This document shows, piece after piece, positions 18,106 to 28,200 of a stretch of 64,000 nt of DNA. The number at the start of each line of letters is the position of its first letter. The first letter of the stretch is position 1. Made by a program: the position numbers and the translations under genes. Source of the stretch: an uncultured Prevotellaceae bacterium (GTDB lineage Bacteria > Bacteroidota > Bacteroidia > Bacteroidales > Muribaculaceae). Below the pieces are notes generated by a model that was given only the letters and a program-made list of their open reading frames with translations, had not been told where the DNA came from and did not search any database. The DNA is taken from positions 28,658 to 92,657 of the forward strand of contig CAMVBJ010000010.1 of assembly GCA_947165675.1 (NCBI GenBank), given 5' to 3'.

Positions 18106-18714
18106 ATGGACGTTAAACAGTCAATGCAAGAAATTCTGGAGGCCGAGAGCAAGGCCGTCCTTAACATACCTGTAACTGATGCCTACGAGGAGGCGGTCAA
18201 CCTCATCGTTGAGCAAGTGAAGCACGAGGGTGGCAAATTGGTCACCTCGGGCATGGGCAAGTGCGGCCAAATCGCCGACAACATCGCCACCACCTTCTCA
18301 TCGACGGGAATCCCCGCCATCTTCCTCCATCCCAGCGAGGCCCAGCACGGCGACCTGGGCGTGGTACAACCCCACGACGTGCTGCTATTGCTCTCTAACT
18401 CGGGACGCACCAACGAGATCTGCGCCCTCGTCAACCTGGCCCACAACCTGTATCCCCAACTCAAGATTGTGGTGATCACCGGCAACAAGGACAGTGAACT
18501 GGCCCATCTGGCCGACATCTGCCTGTGGACCGGCAAGACCCAAGAGGTCTGCCCACTGGGACTGACACCCACCACATCAACGACAGTGATGACCGTCATC
18601 GGCGATGTGCTCGTGGTCAATACCATGCGCGCCACCGGTTTCACCCGCGAGGACTATGCCCTGCGGCACCACGGCGGTTACCTGGGTAGCGTCGCCAAGG
18701 GTACCAAGTATTGA
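18106..18714 (+). CDS. kdsD: D-arabinose 5-phosphate isomerase, SIS-domain only
   Basis: The start chosen is ATG 18106 (MDVKQSMQEILEAES), giving 202 residues. The in-frame ATG at 18079 would lie at or before the start site expected from the -7 box TACCTTTG (18070-18077). The SIS domain has TSGMGKCGQIADNIATTFSSTG, LLLLSNSGRTNE and a C-terminal ALRHHGG segment. KdsD/KpsF converts ribulose 5-phosphate to arabinose 5-phosphate for Kdo synthesis. Most homologues carry two CBS domains after the SIS domain; here they are absent, as in the single-domain enzyme described from Bacteroides fragilis. Confidence 0.85.
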   Translation: MDVKQSMQEILEAESKAVLNIPVTDAYEEAVNLIVEQVKHEGGKLVTSGMGKCGQIADNIATTFSSTGIPAIFLHPSEAQHGDLGVVQPHDVLLLLSNSGRTNEICALVNLAHNLYPQLKIVVITGNKDSELAHLADICLWTGKTQEVCPLGLTPTTSTTVMTVIGDVLVVNTMRATGFTREDYALRHHGGYLGSVAKGTKY

Positions 18715-18735
18715 TTCTCAACATTTCAAGCATCC

Positions 18736-20514
18736 ATGAACTCCCTGCCAGTTACAGTCGCCCTGCCACGTCTCAAGAACGACATGACCATTGCCCGAGC
18801 GCAGATGGCCACCAGCGGCACTATGCCACCATGCAAGGGGCTGGAACAGGGTATTGTCATCGAGATGCAGATGTGCTATGCCGAGTATCTCATCGCCAAC
18901 CAGCGGGACATCGAGGCCGACCAGCTCATCGAGTCCATCCTCTATGACGATGACCATGAGCAGGAATTGCCGGTACTGTATGCCGCCTGGCTGTGGCTAA
19001 CACGCATGACGCTTCTCATCAATGAGGGTAACCCCTCACTGGCGCTCGGTGCAGCCGAGAGTGCCTTGCTTGAACTCAACGATCATCAGGGCAAGAAGAC
19101 CGAGGATTTTCACGCTATCGTCGCATCGCTGCTCTACAATCTGGCCCTTGCCCATCACCAGATGGGTGACAACAGTCGTGCCGCCAAGGAGTTGACCAAA
19201 GCGCAGCAGTTGCTCGAACGACTCGCCAAGCGCAACGAGGCCCGTTTCTCGGCGATGCTGCTCATGGCCGTCGAGGCTTCAACCGAGGTCATCAAGTCCA
19301 AGACCAAGCAGATGAATGTCCTGGCCCATTACCAGAGCGCCAGCGAACTCTACATGAGCGAGCTCAATAGTGGCGATGCCAACGCCACCCGCACCGCTAT
19401 GTCCAATCTGGTGGACACCTTAGGCAAGGAGGGCGATATCATGCTGGAGATGGGTAACGGGCGCAATGCCGTCAAGTATTATACCAAGGCCCTACGCTAC
19501 CAGAAGAAACTGGGCGAAAAAATGGGACATCGCGACCTGCAGCTCTCCATCGGACTGGCCAAAGCGCTCATGCGCCTCATCAACCGCCGTGCCGCTGCCG
19601 AGCAACTGCTGCGTTCGCTGCTGCCACTGGCTCAGCGACTGGATGCCACAGCCGAGGTCCACGAGATACAAGACCTACTCAATAACAAAAATAAAAACGT
19701 GAACATCATGACATTGCTCAAGAGTATTTTCACCGCAGCCCTCGTCATCGTGGGCACACTGAATATGCAAGCACAACTCATTGTCGGCCATCGTGGCTCG
19801 CAGTGGGGCGTTGAGAACACCCGTGCCGCATTTATCAACGGCGCCAATGCCGGTGCATGGGGACTGGAATGTGACATCCGTGTCACTGCCGACGGCACCT
19901 TTGTCGTCAGCCATGACGACAGCTACAAGCGATTGGGCGGCTCCGAGGCCAAGATTGCCAACATGTCCACCGAGGCCGTGCTCGCCACACGCCTCACCAG
20001 CAAGCGTCACGGCATCACCTATGCTGGCACTCCCTGCACGTTGGGCGAATTCCTCGACATCTGCAATGAATTGAACGTCGTGCCTGTCGTTGAGATCAAG
20101 GTCTCGACAACCATCCACAGCAACACCAAGGCTGAGAATGAGCCTGTCTTTGACGGCATCCCCGCTCTCATCAACCTTATTGACCAGAAGGGGTTGACCG
20201 ACAAGGTCGTCATCATCTCCTTCATGCCTGGCGTGGTGGACTTCATCCACCGCCATTACCCCGACATCACCGTTCAGGTGCTCGCTGGCGACGAGGACGG
20301 AACCATCATGGAGTGGGTGGAATGGTGCAAGCAGTACAAGATGGACCTGGATGTCGTTCACACCATCGTTACCAAGGAGGCCGTCGATGCCATGCACGCT
20401 GCGGGACTCAAGGTCAACGTCTGGACGGTGGACCGCGTCGAGGACTTTGAACGCGTCAAGGCTATGGGAGTCGATTTCATCACTACCAACGCCCGCTTTC
20501 CCAAGCAACTCTAA
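18736..20514 (+). CDS. TPR protein fused to a glycerophosphodiester phosphodiesterase
   Basis: One open frame of 592 codons joins two proteins. Residues 1-320 are helical TPR-like repeats (ASLLYNLALAHHQMGDNSRAAKEL, GRNAVKYYTKALRYQKKLGEK) with no signal. Residues 325-592 begin MTLLKSIFTAALVIVGTLNMQAQ, a typical signal peptide, followed by a GDPD domain with GHRGSQWGVENT, LECDIRVTADG and VVSHDD (catalytic His and metal ligands). GDPD hydrolyses glycerophosphodiesters, usually in the periplasm. As a fusion, the internal signal would become a membrane anchor. Alternatively the GDPD is made separately from the ATG at 19708. It precedes ribH by 28 bases; a TPR gene before ribH is common in Bacteroidota, but the GDPD part is the oddity. 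Confidence 0.8.
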   Translation: MNSLPVTVALPRLKNDMTIARAQMATSGTMPPCKGLEQGIVIEMQMCYAEYLIANQRDIEADQLIESILYDDDHEQELPVLYAAWLWLTRMTLLINEGNPSLALGAAESALLELNDHQGKKTEDFHAIVASLLYNLALAHHQMGDNSRAAKELTKAQQLLERLAKRNEARFSAMLLMAVEASTEVIKSKTKQMNVLAHYQSASELYMSELNSGDANATRTAMSNLVDTLGKEGDIMLEMGNGRNAVKYYTKALRYQKKLGEKMGHRDLQLSIGLAKALMRLINRRAAAEQLLRSLLPLAQRLDATAEVHEIQDLLNNKNKNVNIMTLLKSIFTAALVIVGTLNMQAQLIVGHRGSQWGVENTRAAFINGANAGAWGLECDIRVTADGTFVVSHDDSYKRLGGSEAKIANMSTEAVLATRLTSKRHGITYAGTPCTLGEFLDICNELNVVPVVEIKVSTTIHSNTKAENEPVFDGIPALINLIDQKGLTDKVVIISFMPGVVDFIHRHYPDITVQVLAGDEDGTIMEWVEWCKQYKMDLDVVHTIVTKEAVDAMHAAGLKVNVWTVDRVEDFERVKAMGVDFITTNARFPKQL

Positions 20515-20542
20515 ACACCTCACCTCATTATCCTGAATCAAG

Positions 20543-21034
20543 ATGTCAACACTATTGAATAAAGCCGAGGGCTCGAATGCCCTCCACACCCTGCCTCATG
20601 TCGATGGTCTCACCGTGGGCATCGTCTGTGCCGAGTGGAATGACCAAATCACAGGAGCCCTGTTACAGGGTGCGCTCGACCTCTTTGCCCGGGAGGGTTA
20701 TGAGGACATCACCGTGACCCACGTGCCTGGCACGGTCGAACTGACCTTCGGTGCCGCACAGATGGCACGCAGCGGCCGTTATGACGCCATCATCATGATT
20801 GGGTGCGTTATCCGTGGGGGCACACCCCATTTTGACTACGTCTGTGACAGCGCTACACAGGGTTGCACACACCTCAATGCCACACAAGACGTTCCCATCA
20901 TCTTCTGCGTCCTGACGTGTGACAACATGCAGCAAGCACTGGACCGCGCTGGTGGCGCCCTATGCAACAAGGGCACCGAAGCAGCCGAAGCGGCCATCAA
21001 GATGGCCCACTTTGCACGCCACTTCTCTCACTGA
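20543..21034 (+). CDS. ribH: 6,7-dimethyl-8-ribityllumazine synthase
   Basis: This 163-residue enzyme makes the riboflavin precursor lumazine from the 4-carbon sugar phosphate and the pyrimidinedione. Motifs are VGIVCAEWND (substrate loop), VPGTVELTFGA and GCVIRGGTPHFDYV with the conserved catalytic His. Length is typical for a subunit of the icosahedral or pentameric enzyme. It is the last gene of the recF run; no hairpin terminator is seen, and a dispersed repeat element begins about 20 bases after the stop. Confidence 0.95.
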   Translation: MSTLLNKAEGSNALHTLPHVDGLTVGIVCAEWNDQITGALLQGALDLFAREGYEDITVTHVPGTVELTFGAAQMARSGRYDAIIMIGCVIRGGTPHFDYVCDSATQGCTHLNATQDVPIIFCVLTCDNMQQALDRAGGALCNKGTEAAEAAIKMAHFARHFSH

Positions 21035-21053
21035 AGAAATCATCTCAACATTT

Positions 21054-21205
21054 TGGGGAACGATATAGCAGTTGACCCAGAAAAGTTTTTTAACGCTAAT
21101 TTCGCTAATTGCACGAATTTCCATATAAAACATTTGGCGTCAATTCGTTAAATTAGTGAAATTTGCGTTAGCCCCGCAGGGTTCGGACCAACAGTTATAT
21201 CATTG
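21054..21205. repeat. Long-hairpin dispersed element, copy 1 (MITE-like)
   Basis: Imperfect terminal inverted repeats (GATATAGCAGTTG at 21062-21074 and CAACAGTTATATC at 21189-21201) enclose a 19-base stem: the arm at 21092-21110 pairs with 21151-21169 with one mismatch and one G-U. A related copy lies at 39803-40010. No ORF is inside. Confidence 0.75.
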
Positions 21206-21223
21206 CTAAAAAAACTTGCGACC

Positions 21224-21390
21224 TGGCGGCTTGGCGTGAATAAAAGGAAGACAATAAACACAATAAAGACAAATGGCGTCCGCTTTCTGACAACTGACAA
21301 CTAAATAAAAAAAACCTTCGCGTCTTGGCGCCTTAGCGTGAGATTCATTTGGGACGATTTTCAAACAACTTAGCGGCTTGGCGTGAGGTT
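21224..21390. repeat. Dispersed intergenic repeat, copy 1
   Basis: This stretch holds three versions of a CTTAGCGGCTTGGCGTGA-like word and a block of about 75 bases (GCGTGAATAAAAGGAAGACA and onward) that recurs almost unchanged in opposite orientation at 31777-31910. It fills the spacer between ribH and the AGCS gene. Confidence 0.75.
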
Positions 21391-21438
21391 GATGTAACGG
21401 CAATCTCTACTTATTGCAGTTCAACCTACCCCTGCTTG

Positions 21439-22806
21439 CTAAGACTTAAAATACGTCTTCATTAATTTCTTGACCCTGGGACTCAACGCGATGATGGTAA
21501 TCATCGTGCACAATGCCATCAATGCAAATGCCAAGTCCATGATACTCACCATGACCTTGAGCGGAATCATGGCTGCAACGATAATCATGGCCAGGTAGTA
21601 ATAGTTGTACCACTTGACGTTGTGAGCGCCGAAGAGGTAGTTGGTGCACTTCTGCCCATAGTAGCTATAGGAAAACATGGTCGAGAAAGCAAAGAAGAAA
21701 ACGATAGCCATCAGCAACAGGTGGCCGATGCCAGGCAGCAACTGCCCCCAGGCACCCAGGGCGACATACAACCCCTTGGGGTCGGTCAAGCCGACGTAAT
21801 TACCGGCAATGATGATGGGTATCGACGTCAGGGTGCACACCAGACCCGAGTCAATAGCGGGACCCAGCATGGCAATCAAGCCCTCGCGGATAGGGTCGGT
21901 GTTCTTGCTGGCACCGTGCATCATCGAGGCGGTACCCACACCAGCCTCGTTGACAAAGGCCGCACGTCTCGCACCCGTCAAGGCTACATAGGCAAACGCA
22001 CCAAAACCAGCACGCAGGTCAAATGCACCCTCAAAAATCTGTCCAAATACACCTGGGATCTCCCTGAAGTTCATCGCCATGATCACCACGACCATGATGA
22101 GATAGAGAATAACCATGACAGGCACAATGCGAGAGGCAAACAAGGCTATGCGCTTGATACCACCCAGGATCACAGCACCCACGATGAGCACCATGACCAC
22201 TCCCATGATGAAGCGCAGCATCAACGTGTTTTCAATGCCCATGGGCGTGGTAAACACCGTCGTCACCGACTCAACAAGCTGGTTGGCCTGCATGAAGCAC
22301 AACGTGCCCACAAGGCCAAAGATCGAGAATGCCACGGCCAGCGGTTTCCACTTCTCGCCCAAGCCCTTAGTGATAATGTACATGGGACCGCCTTGCACCT
22401 CACCAGCGCTGTCACGACCCTTGTACATGATGGACAATGAACCCTCAAAGAACTTGGTGCTCATGCCCACCAGCGCACTCACCCACATCCAGAAGACTGT
22501 ACCAGGTCCACCTATCGACAACGCGATCGCCACGCCAGCAATGTTGCCCATGCCGACGGTAGCGGCAATAGCGCTCAACAGAGCCTGGACCGAACTAATC
22601 TGCCCCGACTGCTTGCCACTGTCGCTCGCCTGCTTGTCGCGCAAGGCACGGATAGCCCACGGCAAACGCCTAATGGACACTGCGCCCGAAAATATGAAAA
22701 GGAACAATCCGCCACCAATCAGCAGAAAAAACTCAGGGTAGCCACACACAGCGTCGCTGGCGGCCACAATCCAGTCACTCAATGCGGTGAGCATGTTTTC
22801 CATCAT
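21439..22806 (-). CDS. Sodium:alanine/glycine symporter (AGCS family)
   Basis: This 455-residue protein has about ten hydrophobic segments and AGCS motifs: AIAATVGMGNIAGVAIALSIGGPG, FWMWVSALVGMSTKFFEGSL, GGPMYI and FVNEAGVGTASMMHG. The family imports alanine or glycine with sodium across the inner membrane. Length and topology are normal. A -7 box TACCTTTG (minus strand, 22838-22845) lies 32 bases before the ATG. It is downstream of, and on the same strand as, the tRNA-Asn pair, but a terminator separates them. Confidence 0.93.
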   Translation of the reverse strand: MMENMLTALSDWIVAASDAVCGYPEFFLLIGGGLFLFIFSGAVSIRRLPWAIRALRDKQASDSGKQSGQISSVQALLSAIAATVGMGNIAGVAIALSIGGPGTVFWMWVSALVGMSTKFFEGSLSIMYKGRDSAGEVQGGPMYIITKGLGEKWKPLAVAFSIFGLVGTLCFMQANQLVESVTTVFTTPMGIENTLMLRFIMGVVMVLIVGAVILGGIKRIALFASRIVPVMVILYLIMVVVIMAMNFREIPGVFGQIFEGAFDLRAGFGAFAYVALTGARRAAFVNEAGVGTASMMHGASKNTDPIREGLIAMLGPAIDSGLVCTLTSIPIIIAGNYVGLTDPKGLYVALGAWGQLLPGIGHLLLMAIVFFFAFSTMFSYSYYGQKCTNYLFGAHNVKWYNYYYLAMIIVAAMIPLKVMVSIMDLAFALMALCTMITIIALSPRVKKLMKTYFKS

Positions 22807-22910
22807 CGATTTCGTTTCTATTGGTTAATGATTGCGACAAAGGTAGGAAAAAGTTTTCATTCATCAGGCTTCAGCCTTCATGTTTTACATCACACCAAGG
22901 GATAGAAACC

Positions 22911-22942
22911 AAAAACGAGGCTGCTCACGCAGTCTCGCCTCT
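22911..22942 (-). terminator. Terminator of the tRNA-Asn unit
   Basis: On the minus strand GAGG and CTGC pair with GCAG and CCTC to form a bulged hairpin followed by GTTTTTGG. Confidence 0.55.
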
Positions 22943-22944
22943 GG

Positions 22945-23018
22945 CGCTTCTTCTTGGACTTGAACCAAGGACCCCCTGATTAACAGTCAGATGCTCTAAC
23001 CAACTGAGCTAAAGAAGC
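22945..23018 (-). tRNA. tRNA-Asn(GTT), second copy
   Basis: A 74-base tRNA with a perfect 7-bp acceptor stem (GCTTCTT/AAGAAGC), discriminator G, D-arm AGCTCAGTTGGTTAGAGC and a T-arm with GGTTCAAGTCC. The anticodon GTT lies in the loop CTGTTAA (22982-22984 on the minus strand). The three bases after G73 happen to be CCA. Confidence 0.95.
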
Positions 23019-23053
23019 ATTCCTCTCTTAATATCTATCTATTATGTTTTGTG

Positions 23054-23127
23054 CGCTTCTTCTTGGACTTGAACCAAGGACCCCCTGATTAACAGTCAGA
23101 TGCTCTAACCAACTGAGCTAAAGAAGC
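23054..23127 (-). tRNA. tRNA-Asn(GTT), first copy
   Basis: The mature part is identical to the other copy, 35 bases away. It is promoter-proximal: a minus-strand TATCTTTG lies at 23171-23178. CCA is not encoded (CAC follows), so it must be added by the CCA enzyme. Confidence 0.95.
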
Positions 23128-23313
23128 GTTTTCAGCATCTATTCGGCAACCCCTGCCGAAAAATGCGGTGCAAAGATAGTACCAAAAATTGAACTGTGCA
23201 ATAAAAAAATGAAAAAACTTGTTTTTTTTCGTCCAATAATAGTTTTTTAAGCCTCAAATGCAGCCCAAATTCGGGGAATAGTAGTATTTTCGCAGCCAAA
23301 TACATTAATTATA

Positions 23314-25050
23314 ATGAAAAAGACGCTCAAATATCTCGCATGGGGATGCGTGGCTATGGCTCTCGCGACGCCTGTGGCACTTGCCGACAACGACAAGGCA
23401 GTCAACGATGACGCTGCCGTGGCACGCAGCCTGGACATCTTCAACACGCTATACAAGGAGTTAAACACCTTCTACGTCGATACAATTGACGCCCAGAAAT
23501 CGATCGAGAACGCCATCAATGCAATGCTTGACGAGATCGACCCCTATACCGAGTATATCCCCGCCAAGGAGACCGACGAGTTCATGACCCTGAGCACTGG
23601 CGAGTATGGCGGCATCGGCAGTTACCTGATGGAGCGCACCATCGATGGCAAGAAGGGGGTCTATATCAGTGGACCCTACGAGGGAAGCCCTGCTGCACGT
23701 GCAGGCTTGCGATCGGGTGACCGCATCATCATGATTGATGGCGACAGCACCGCTGGCTGGGCAAGCGACCAGGTGAGCAAGCGACTCAAGGGTCAGGCCA
23801 ACACCCACTTGACGGTAACGGTCGTGCGCCCCTATGACCAGGACAGCGTCAAGACCTTCTCCTTCAACCGCGAGACCATCAGTGTCAACCCCGTGCCCTA
23901 CTACGGCGTGACTCGTGGCAACATCGGCTACATTGACTTGACGACCTTCAACGAGAAGTCGGCCCAGCAAGTGCGTGACGCGGTCATCGAGCTCAAGAAA
24001 GACCCTCGCGTGAAAAGCATCGTCCTGGACCTGCGCAGCAACGGTGGGGGCATCGTCGAGGGCGCGATCCAGATTGTCGGTTGCTTTGTCCCCAAGGGAA
24101 CCCAGGTACTGCAGATGCGTGGCCGTGACAAGTCGAGTGAGCGCACTTACAAGACCACGGTCGATCCCGTTGACACTGAGATACCTCTGGCCGTCCTCAT
24201 CGATGGTGGCTCGGCCAGCGCCAGCGAAATCACAGCCGGCGCCCTCCAGGATCTGGACCGGGCTGTGGTCATCGGCACACGCTCCTTTGGCAAGGGGCTG
24301 GTGCAATCAACCCGCTCATTGCCCTACGACGGAATGCTCAAGGTCACCATTGCCAAGTACTACATCCCCAGTGGACGACTCATCCAGGAAGTGGACTACG
24401 GCAACCGCAACGCCGACGGCACCTACAAGAAGACAACAACCGACAGCACTGCACGCGTCTTCCACACCGCCCATGGGCGCGAGGTGCGTGAGGGTGGCGG
24501 CATCGCTCCTGACCTCAAGGTGGAGCCCCGTGAGTTGAAGCGCATCGTCTATAACATCATGCGCGACCACTGGGACTTTGACTTCGCCACCAGGTATGTC
24601 GCCCAGCACGGGCAGGAAATCCCCGCTCCAGCCGACTTTGAGATCACTGACACCATTTTCAACGAGTTCAAGGCGTTTATCAACGCCGACAAGTTTGAGT
24701 ATGACAAGGTCTGTGAGCAACAACTCGAGACCTTGCGCAAGACAGCGACCGCCGAGGGCTACATGAACGACTCCACCAAGGCCCAGTTCGACCGTCTGGA
24801 AGCCCTGCTCAAGCACGACCTGGATCACGACCTGGACTTGCATCGCCGCGACATCTCCTACTTGCTCGGTCAGGAAATCACCGACCGCCTCTACTATCAG
24901 CGTGGACAGGTCGAATTTTCCATCAAGGACGACGAGTACCTCGACAAGGCCAAGGAAATGTTTGACAAGCCCGGCGAATATGCCCGCCTGCTCAACCTCA
25001 AGGCCAAGCCCTCCAAGAAGTCCAGCACGCCCAAAAAGAAGAAGAAATAA
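23314..25050 (+). CDS. S41 family carboxy-terminal processing protease (CtpA/Prc-like)
   Basis: This 578-residue protein has a signal peptide (MKKTLKYLAWGCVAMALATPVALA), a helical N-terminal part, a PDZ domain (about 95-180, GSPAARAGLRSGDRIIMIDG) and the S41 catalytic core. IVLDLRSNGGG is followed by GGSASASEITAG (Ser region 300-304) and TRSFGKGLVQ (general-base Lys). The C-terminus is a helical extension ending in a Lys-rich tail (KKSSTPKKKKK). It should act in the periplasm, trimming C-termini of envelope proteins. Monocistronic by the terminator-like hairpin that follows. Confidence 0.92.
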   Translation: MKKTLKYLAWGCVAMALATPVALADNDKAVNDDAAVARSLDIFNTLYKELNTFYVDTIDAQKSIENAINAMLDEIDPYTEYIPAKETDEFMTLSTGEYGGIGSYLMERTIDGKKGVYISGPYEGSPAARAGLRSGDRIIMIDGDSTAGWASDQVSKRLKGQANTHLTVTVVRPYDQDSVKTFSFNRETISVNPVPYYGVTRGNIGYIDLTTFNEKSAQQVRDAVIELKKDPRVKSIVLDLRSNGGGIVEGAIQIVGCFVPKGTQVLQMRGRDKSSERTYKTTVDPVDTEIPLAVLIDGGSASASEITAGALQDLDRAVVIGTRSFGKGLVQSTRSLPYDGMLKVTIAKYYIPSGRLIQEVDYGNRNADGTYKKTTTDSTARVFHTAHGREVREGGGIAPDLKVEPRELKRIVYNIMRDHWDFDFATRYVAQHGQEIPAPADFEITDTIFNEFKAFINADKFEYDKVCEQQLETLRKTATAEGYMNDSTKAQFDRLEALLKHDLDHDLDLHRRDISYLLGQEITDRLYYQRGQVEFSIKDDEYLDKAKEMFDKPGEYARLLNLKAKPSKKSSTPKKKKK

Positions 25051-25076
25051 CTTTCTACAGGAAGAACAAGAGCCAT

Positions 25077-25113
25077 CAGGCGAGATGCGACCGACCGCAT
25101 CCCGCCTGCTTTG
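25077..25113 (+). terminator. Hairpin after the S41 protease gene
   Basis: CAGGCGAGATGCG (25077-25089) pairs with CGCATCCCGCCTG (25096-25108) with one mismatch; the following T run is weak (CTTTG). A second small hairpin, TTCGTGGC/GCCACGAA, lies at 25132-25150. Confidence 0.6.
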
Positions 25114-25242
25114 TGTTCACGTGTTCTGTGCTTCGTGGCTATGCCACGAAATACCGGACACCACGAGGGACATCACATGGATTGGTCGGCTTTCGGCTGC
25201 CATTGGGGGTGTATTTTGGGAAAATTGAGTAACTTTGCAGCC

Positions 25243-28200
25243 ATGGAAATCAGGGAACTGTGTACACTTTTTAACGGGAAGGCGCGGCTGGCGGCGGTAA
25301 AGAAGTTGCTGGCTGGCAAGGGAAATGCTGTCATCGACGGGCTGGCAGGGTCCAGCGCGGCTATGCTGCTGGCGGGACTGCCTGAGCGCTCTTGCCCTTA
25401 CCTGATCGTGGTCAATGACCTCGACGAGGCAGGCTACATGTATAACGACCTGTGCCAACTCACGGGCGACAAGCAGGTGCTGATTTTCCCGTCGGGCTAC
25501 AAGCGTGACATCAAGTATGGCCAGGTCGATGCCCCCAACGAGATCCTGCGCACCGAGGTGCTTAACCGCTGGTACGACGACAAGGGCGTGCGCTGGGTGG
25601 TCACCTACCCCGAGGCGCTGGCCGAGCGCGTGCGCCGTCGCGAGGACGTCGAGGCGAGCACGGTCCAGTTGAGAACCGGTGGCTCAGCCGACCTGACCGA
25701 GGTAGCTGCCCGGTTGCGGGAGTTGGGCTTCACAGCGACCGACTATGTCTATGAACCCGGGCAATACAGCGTGCGCGGCTCTATCCTGGACGTATTCTCC
25801 TATAGTAACGAGCTGCCCTATCGCATCGACTTCTGGGGCGATGACATCGACTCGATACGCACCTTCAACGTCGAGACCCAACTGAGCGAAGAGCGCCTGG
25901 AGCAGGTCAGTATCTTGAATAACAGCCCATTGGGTGGAGGCAGGCAAGACAACGTGTCACTGCTGGACTATGTGGGCGACGACACCATCGTGCTGTGCCG
26001 CAGCGAACACTGGCTCACGTCACGCATCCGCGAGATTGCCCACGAAGGCATGTCCGTGAGCGCCCTGATTGCCGAGGAAGGTGACACCCAAGCGACTAAC
26101 AAGGTCATCGATGCCGACCAGTTTGTCAAGCGCCTGCAGCAGTTGCGCCGCATCGCTATTGTCAACGGTGAGGCGGCTCCCGAGCGAGGTGTCAAACAAC
26201 TGACGCTGCACTGCAAGCCCCAAGGCATCTACCATAAGAACTTTGATCTCATCGGGCAGTCGTTCACCCAATTCATCACCCAGGGCTACAAAATCCTAAT
26301 CCTGAGCGACAGTGTCAAGCAGATCGAGCGATTGCACAACATCTTTGAGGACCGTGGCGACAACATCCGCTTCGAGCCTGTGCTGCAAACGCTACACGAG
26401 GGCTTTGTTGATGAGGATTTGAAACTGTGTGTATTCACTGACCACCAGATCTTTGACCGCTTCCACAAGTATAACCTCAAGAGCGACCGTGCCCGCTCAG
26501 GCAAGCTGGCCCTGTCACTCAAGGAGCTGAACCAGATCGAGAAGGGCGACTACATCGTCCATGAGGACCTGGGCGTGGGCAAGTTCGGAGGCTTAATCCG
26601 AACCTCGATGAACGGCACGCCCCAGGAGATGATCAAGCTCATCTACCAGAACGGTGACGAGGCCTATGTCTCGATCCACTCATTGCACAAGCTCTCAAAG
26701 TACCGTAGCAAGGAAGGCGAGGCGCCTCGCCTCAATCGCCTGGGCAGCAACACGTGGGCCAAGATGAAGTCGCGCACCAAGAGCCGCCTGAAGGATATCG
26801 CGCGCGAGCTCATCCGCCTGTATGCCGCACGACGCGAGCAGCAGGGCTTTGCCTACACCCCCGACGGCTACTTGCAGCAGGAGCTCGAAGCCTCGTTCAT
26901 CTACGAGGACACGCCCGACCAGCTCACCGCCACCCAGGCCGTCAAGGCCGACATGGAGAGCAACAAGCCCATGGACCGCCTCATCTGTGGCGACGTGGGC
27001 TTCGGCAAGACCGAGATTGCCGTGCGTGCCGCTTTCAAGGCCGCCACCGACGGCAAACAGACCGCCGTGCTCGTGCCCACGACTGTGCTGGCCTTCCAGC
27101 ACTACCGCACCTTCAGCGAGCGCTTGAAGGATTTCCCCGTGCGTGTTGATTACCTGAGCCGAGCCCGCAAGCCCAAGGAGGTGAAGCAACTGCTTGCCGA
27201 CCTCAAGGAAGGGAAAATCGACATCCTCATCGGCACGCACAAGCTCATCGGCAAGACGGTGCAGTTCCACGACCTGGGACTGCTGGTGGTGGATGAGGAG
27301 CAGAAGTTTGGCGTTGCCGTCAAGGACAAACTCAAGCAGATGAAACTCAACGTCGATACGCTGACGATGAGCGCCACACCCATTCCCCGCACCCTGCAGT
27401 TCTCGCTGATGGGCGCCCGCGACCTGAGCACCCTGACAACTCCTCCCGCCAATCGCTATCCCATCCTCACCACAGTGGGTACCCTCAACGATGACATCGT
27501 TGCCGAGGCCATCAACTTTGAACTCTCACGCAACGGGCAGGTATTCTTTGTCAACCACCGCATCGAGCAACTGGAGCAGTTAGAGAACATGATTCACCGC
27601 GTGGTGCCCGATGCCCGTGTTGTGGTGGGTCATGGCCAGATGCCCCCCGAGAAATTAGAGCAGATCATCATCGACTTTGGCAACCACGACTACGACGTGC
27701 TACTCTCCACAACCATTATCGAGAACGGCATCGACATGCCCAACGTCAACACCATCATCATCAATAACGCCGACCGTTACGGCCTGAGCGACCTGCACCA
27801 GTTGCGCGGTCGTGTGGGGCGCAGCAGCCGCAAGGCCTTCTGCTACCTGCTCGTTCCGCCTGGCAAACCCCTGGCCACCGACGCTCGCCGCCGCTTACAG
27901 GCCATCGAGAGCTTCAGCGACCTGGGCTCGGGCATCCAGATTGCCATGCAGGACTTGGACATCCGTGGTGCGGGCAACCTGTTAGGAGCAGAGCAGAGTG
28001 GCTTTATCGCCGACCTGGGTTATGAAACCTACCAGCGTGTGCTCAAGGAGGCCGTCACCGAGCTGCGTAACGAGGAATTTGCGGACACGCTACCCACCCC
28101 CGATGGCGATTCGGCCGACGCGGGAACCGACTTTGTCACCGACTGTGTCGTTGACACCGACCTGGAGCTGATGTTCCCCGCCAGCTATGTGCCACAGGAG

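Noticed and set aside
22942..22944. Genomically encoded CCA of one tRNA-Asn copy
   Set aside because: The sister copy lacks it, so CCA after this copy may be coincidental; I do not take it as part of the gene.
25111..25242. N-terminal extension of Mfd
   Set aside because: The extra 44 codons cross the -7 box at 25230 and do not resemble any Mfd N-terminus.
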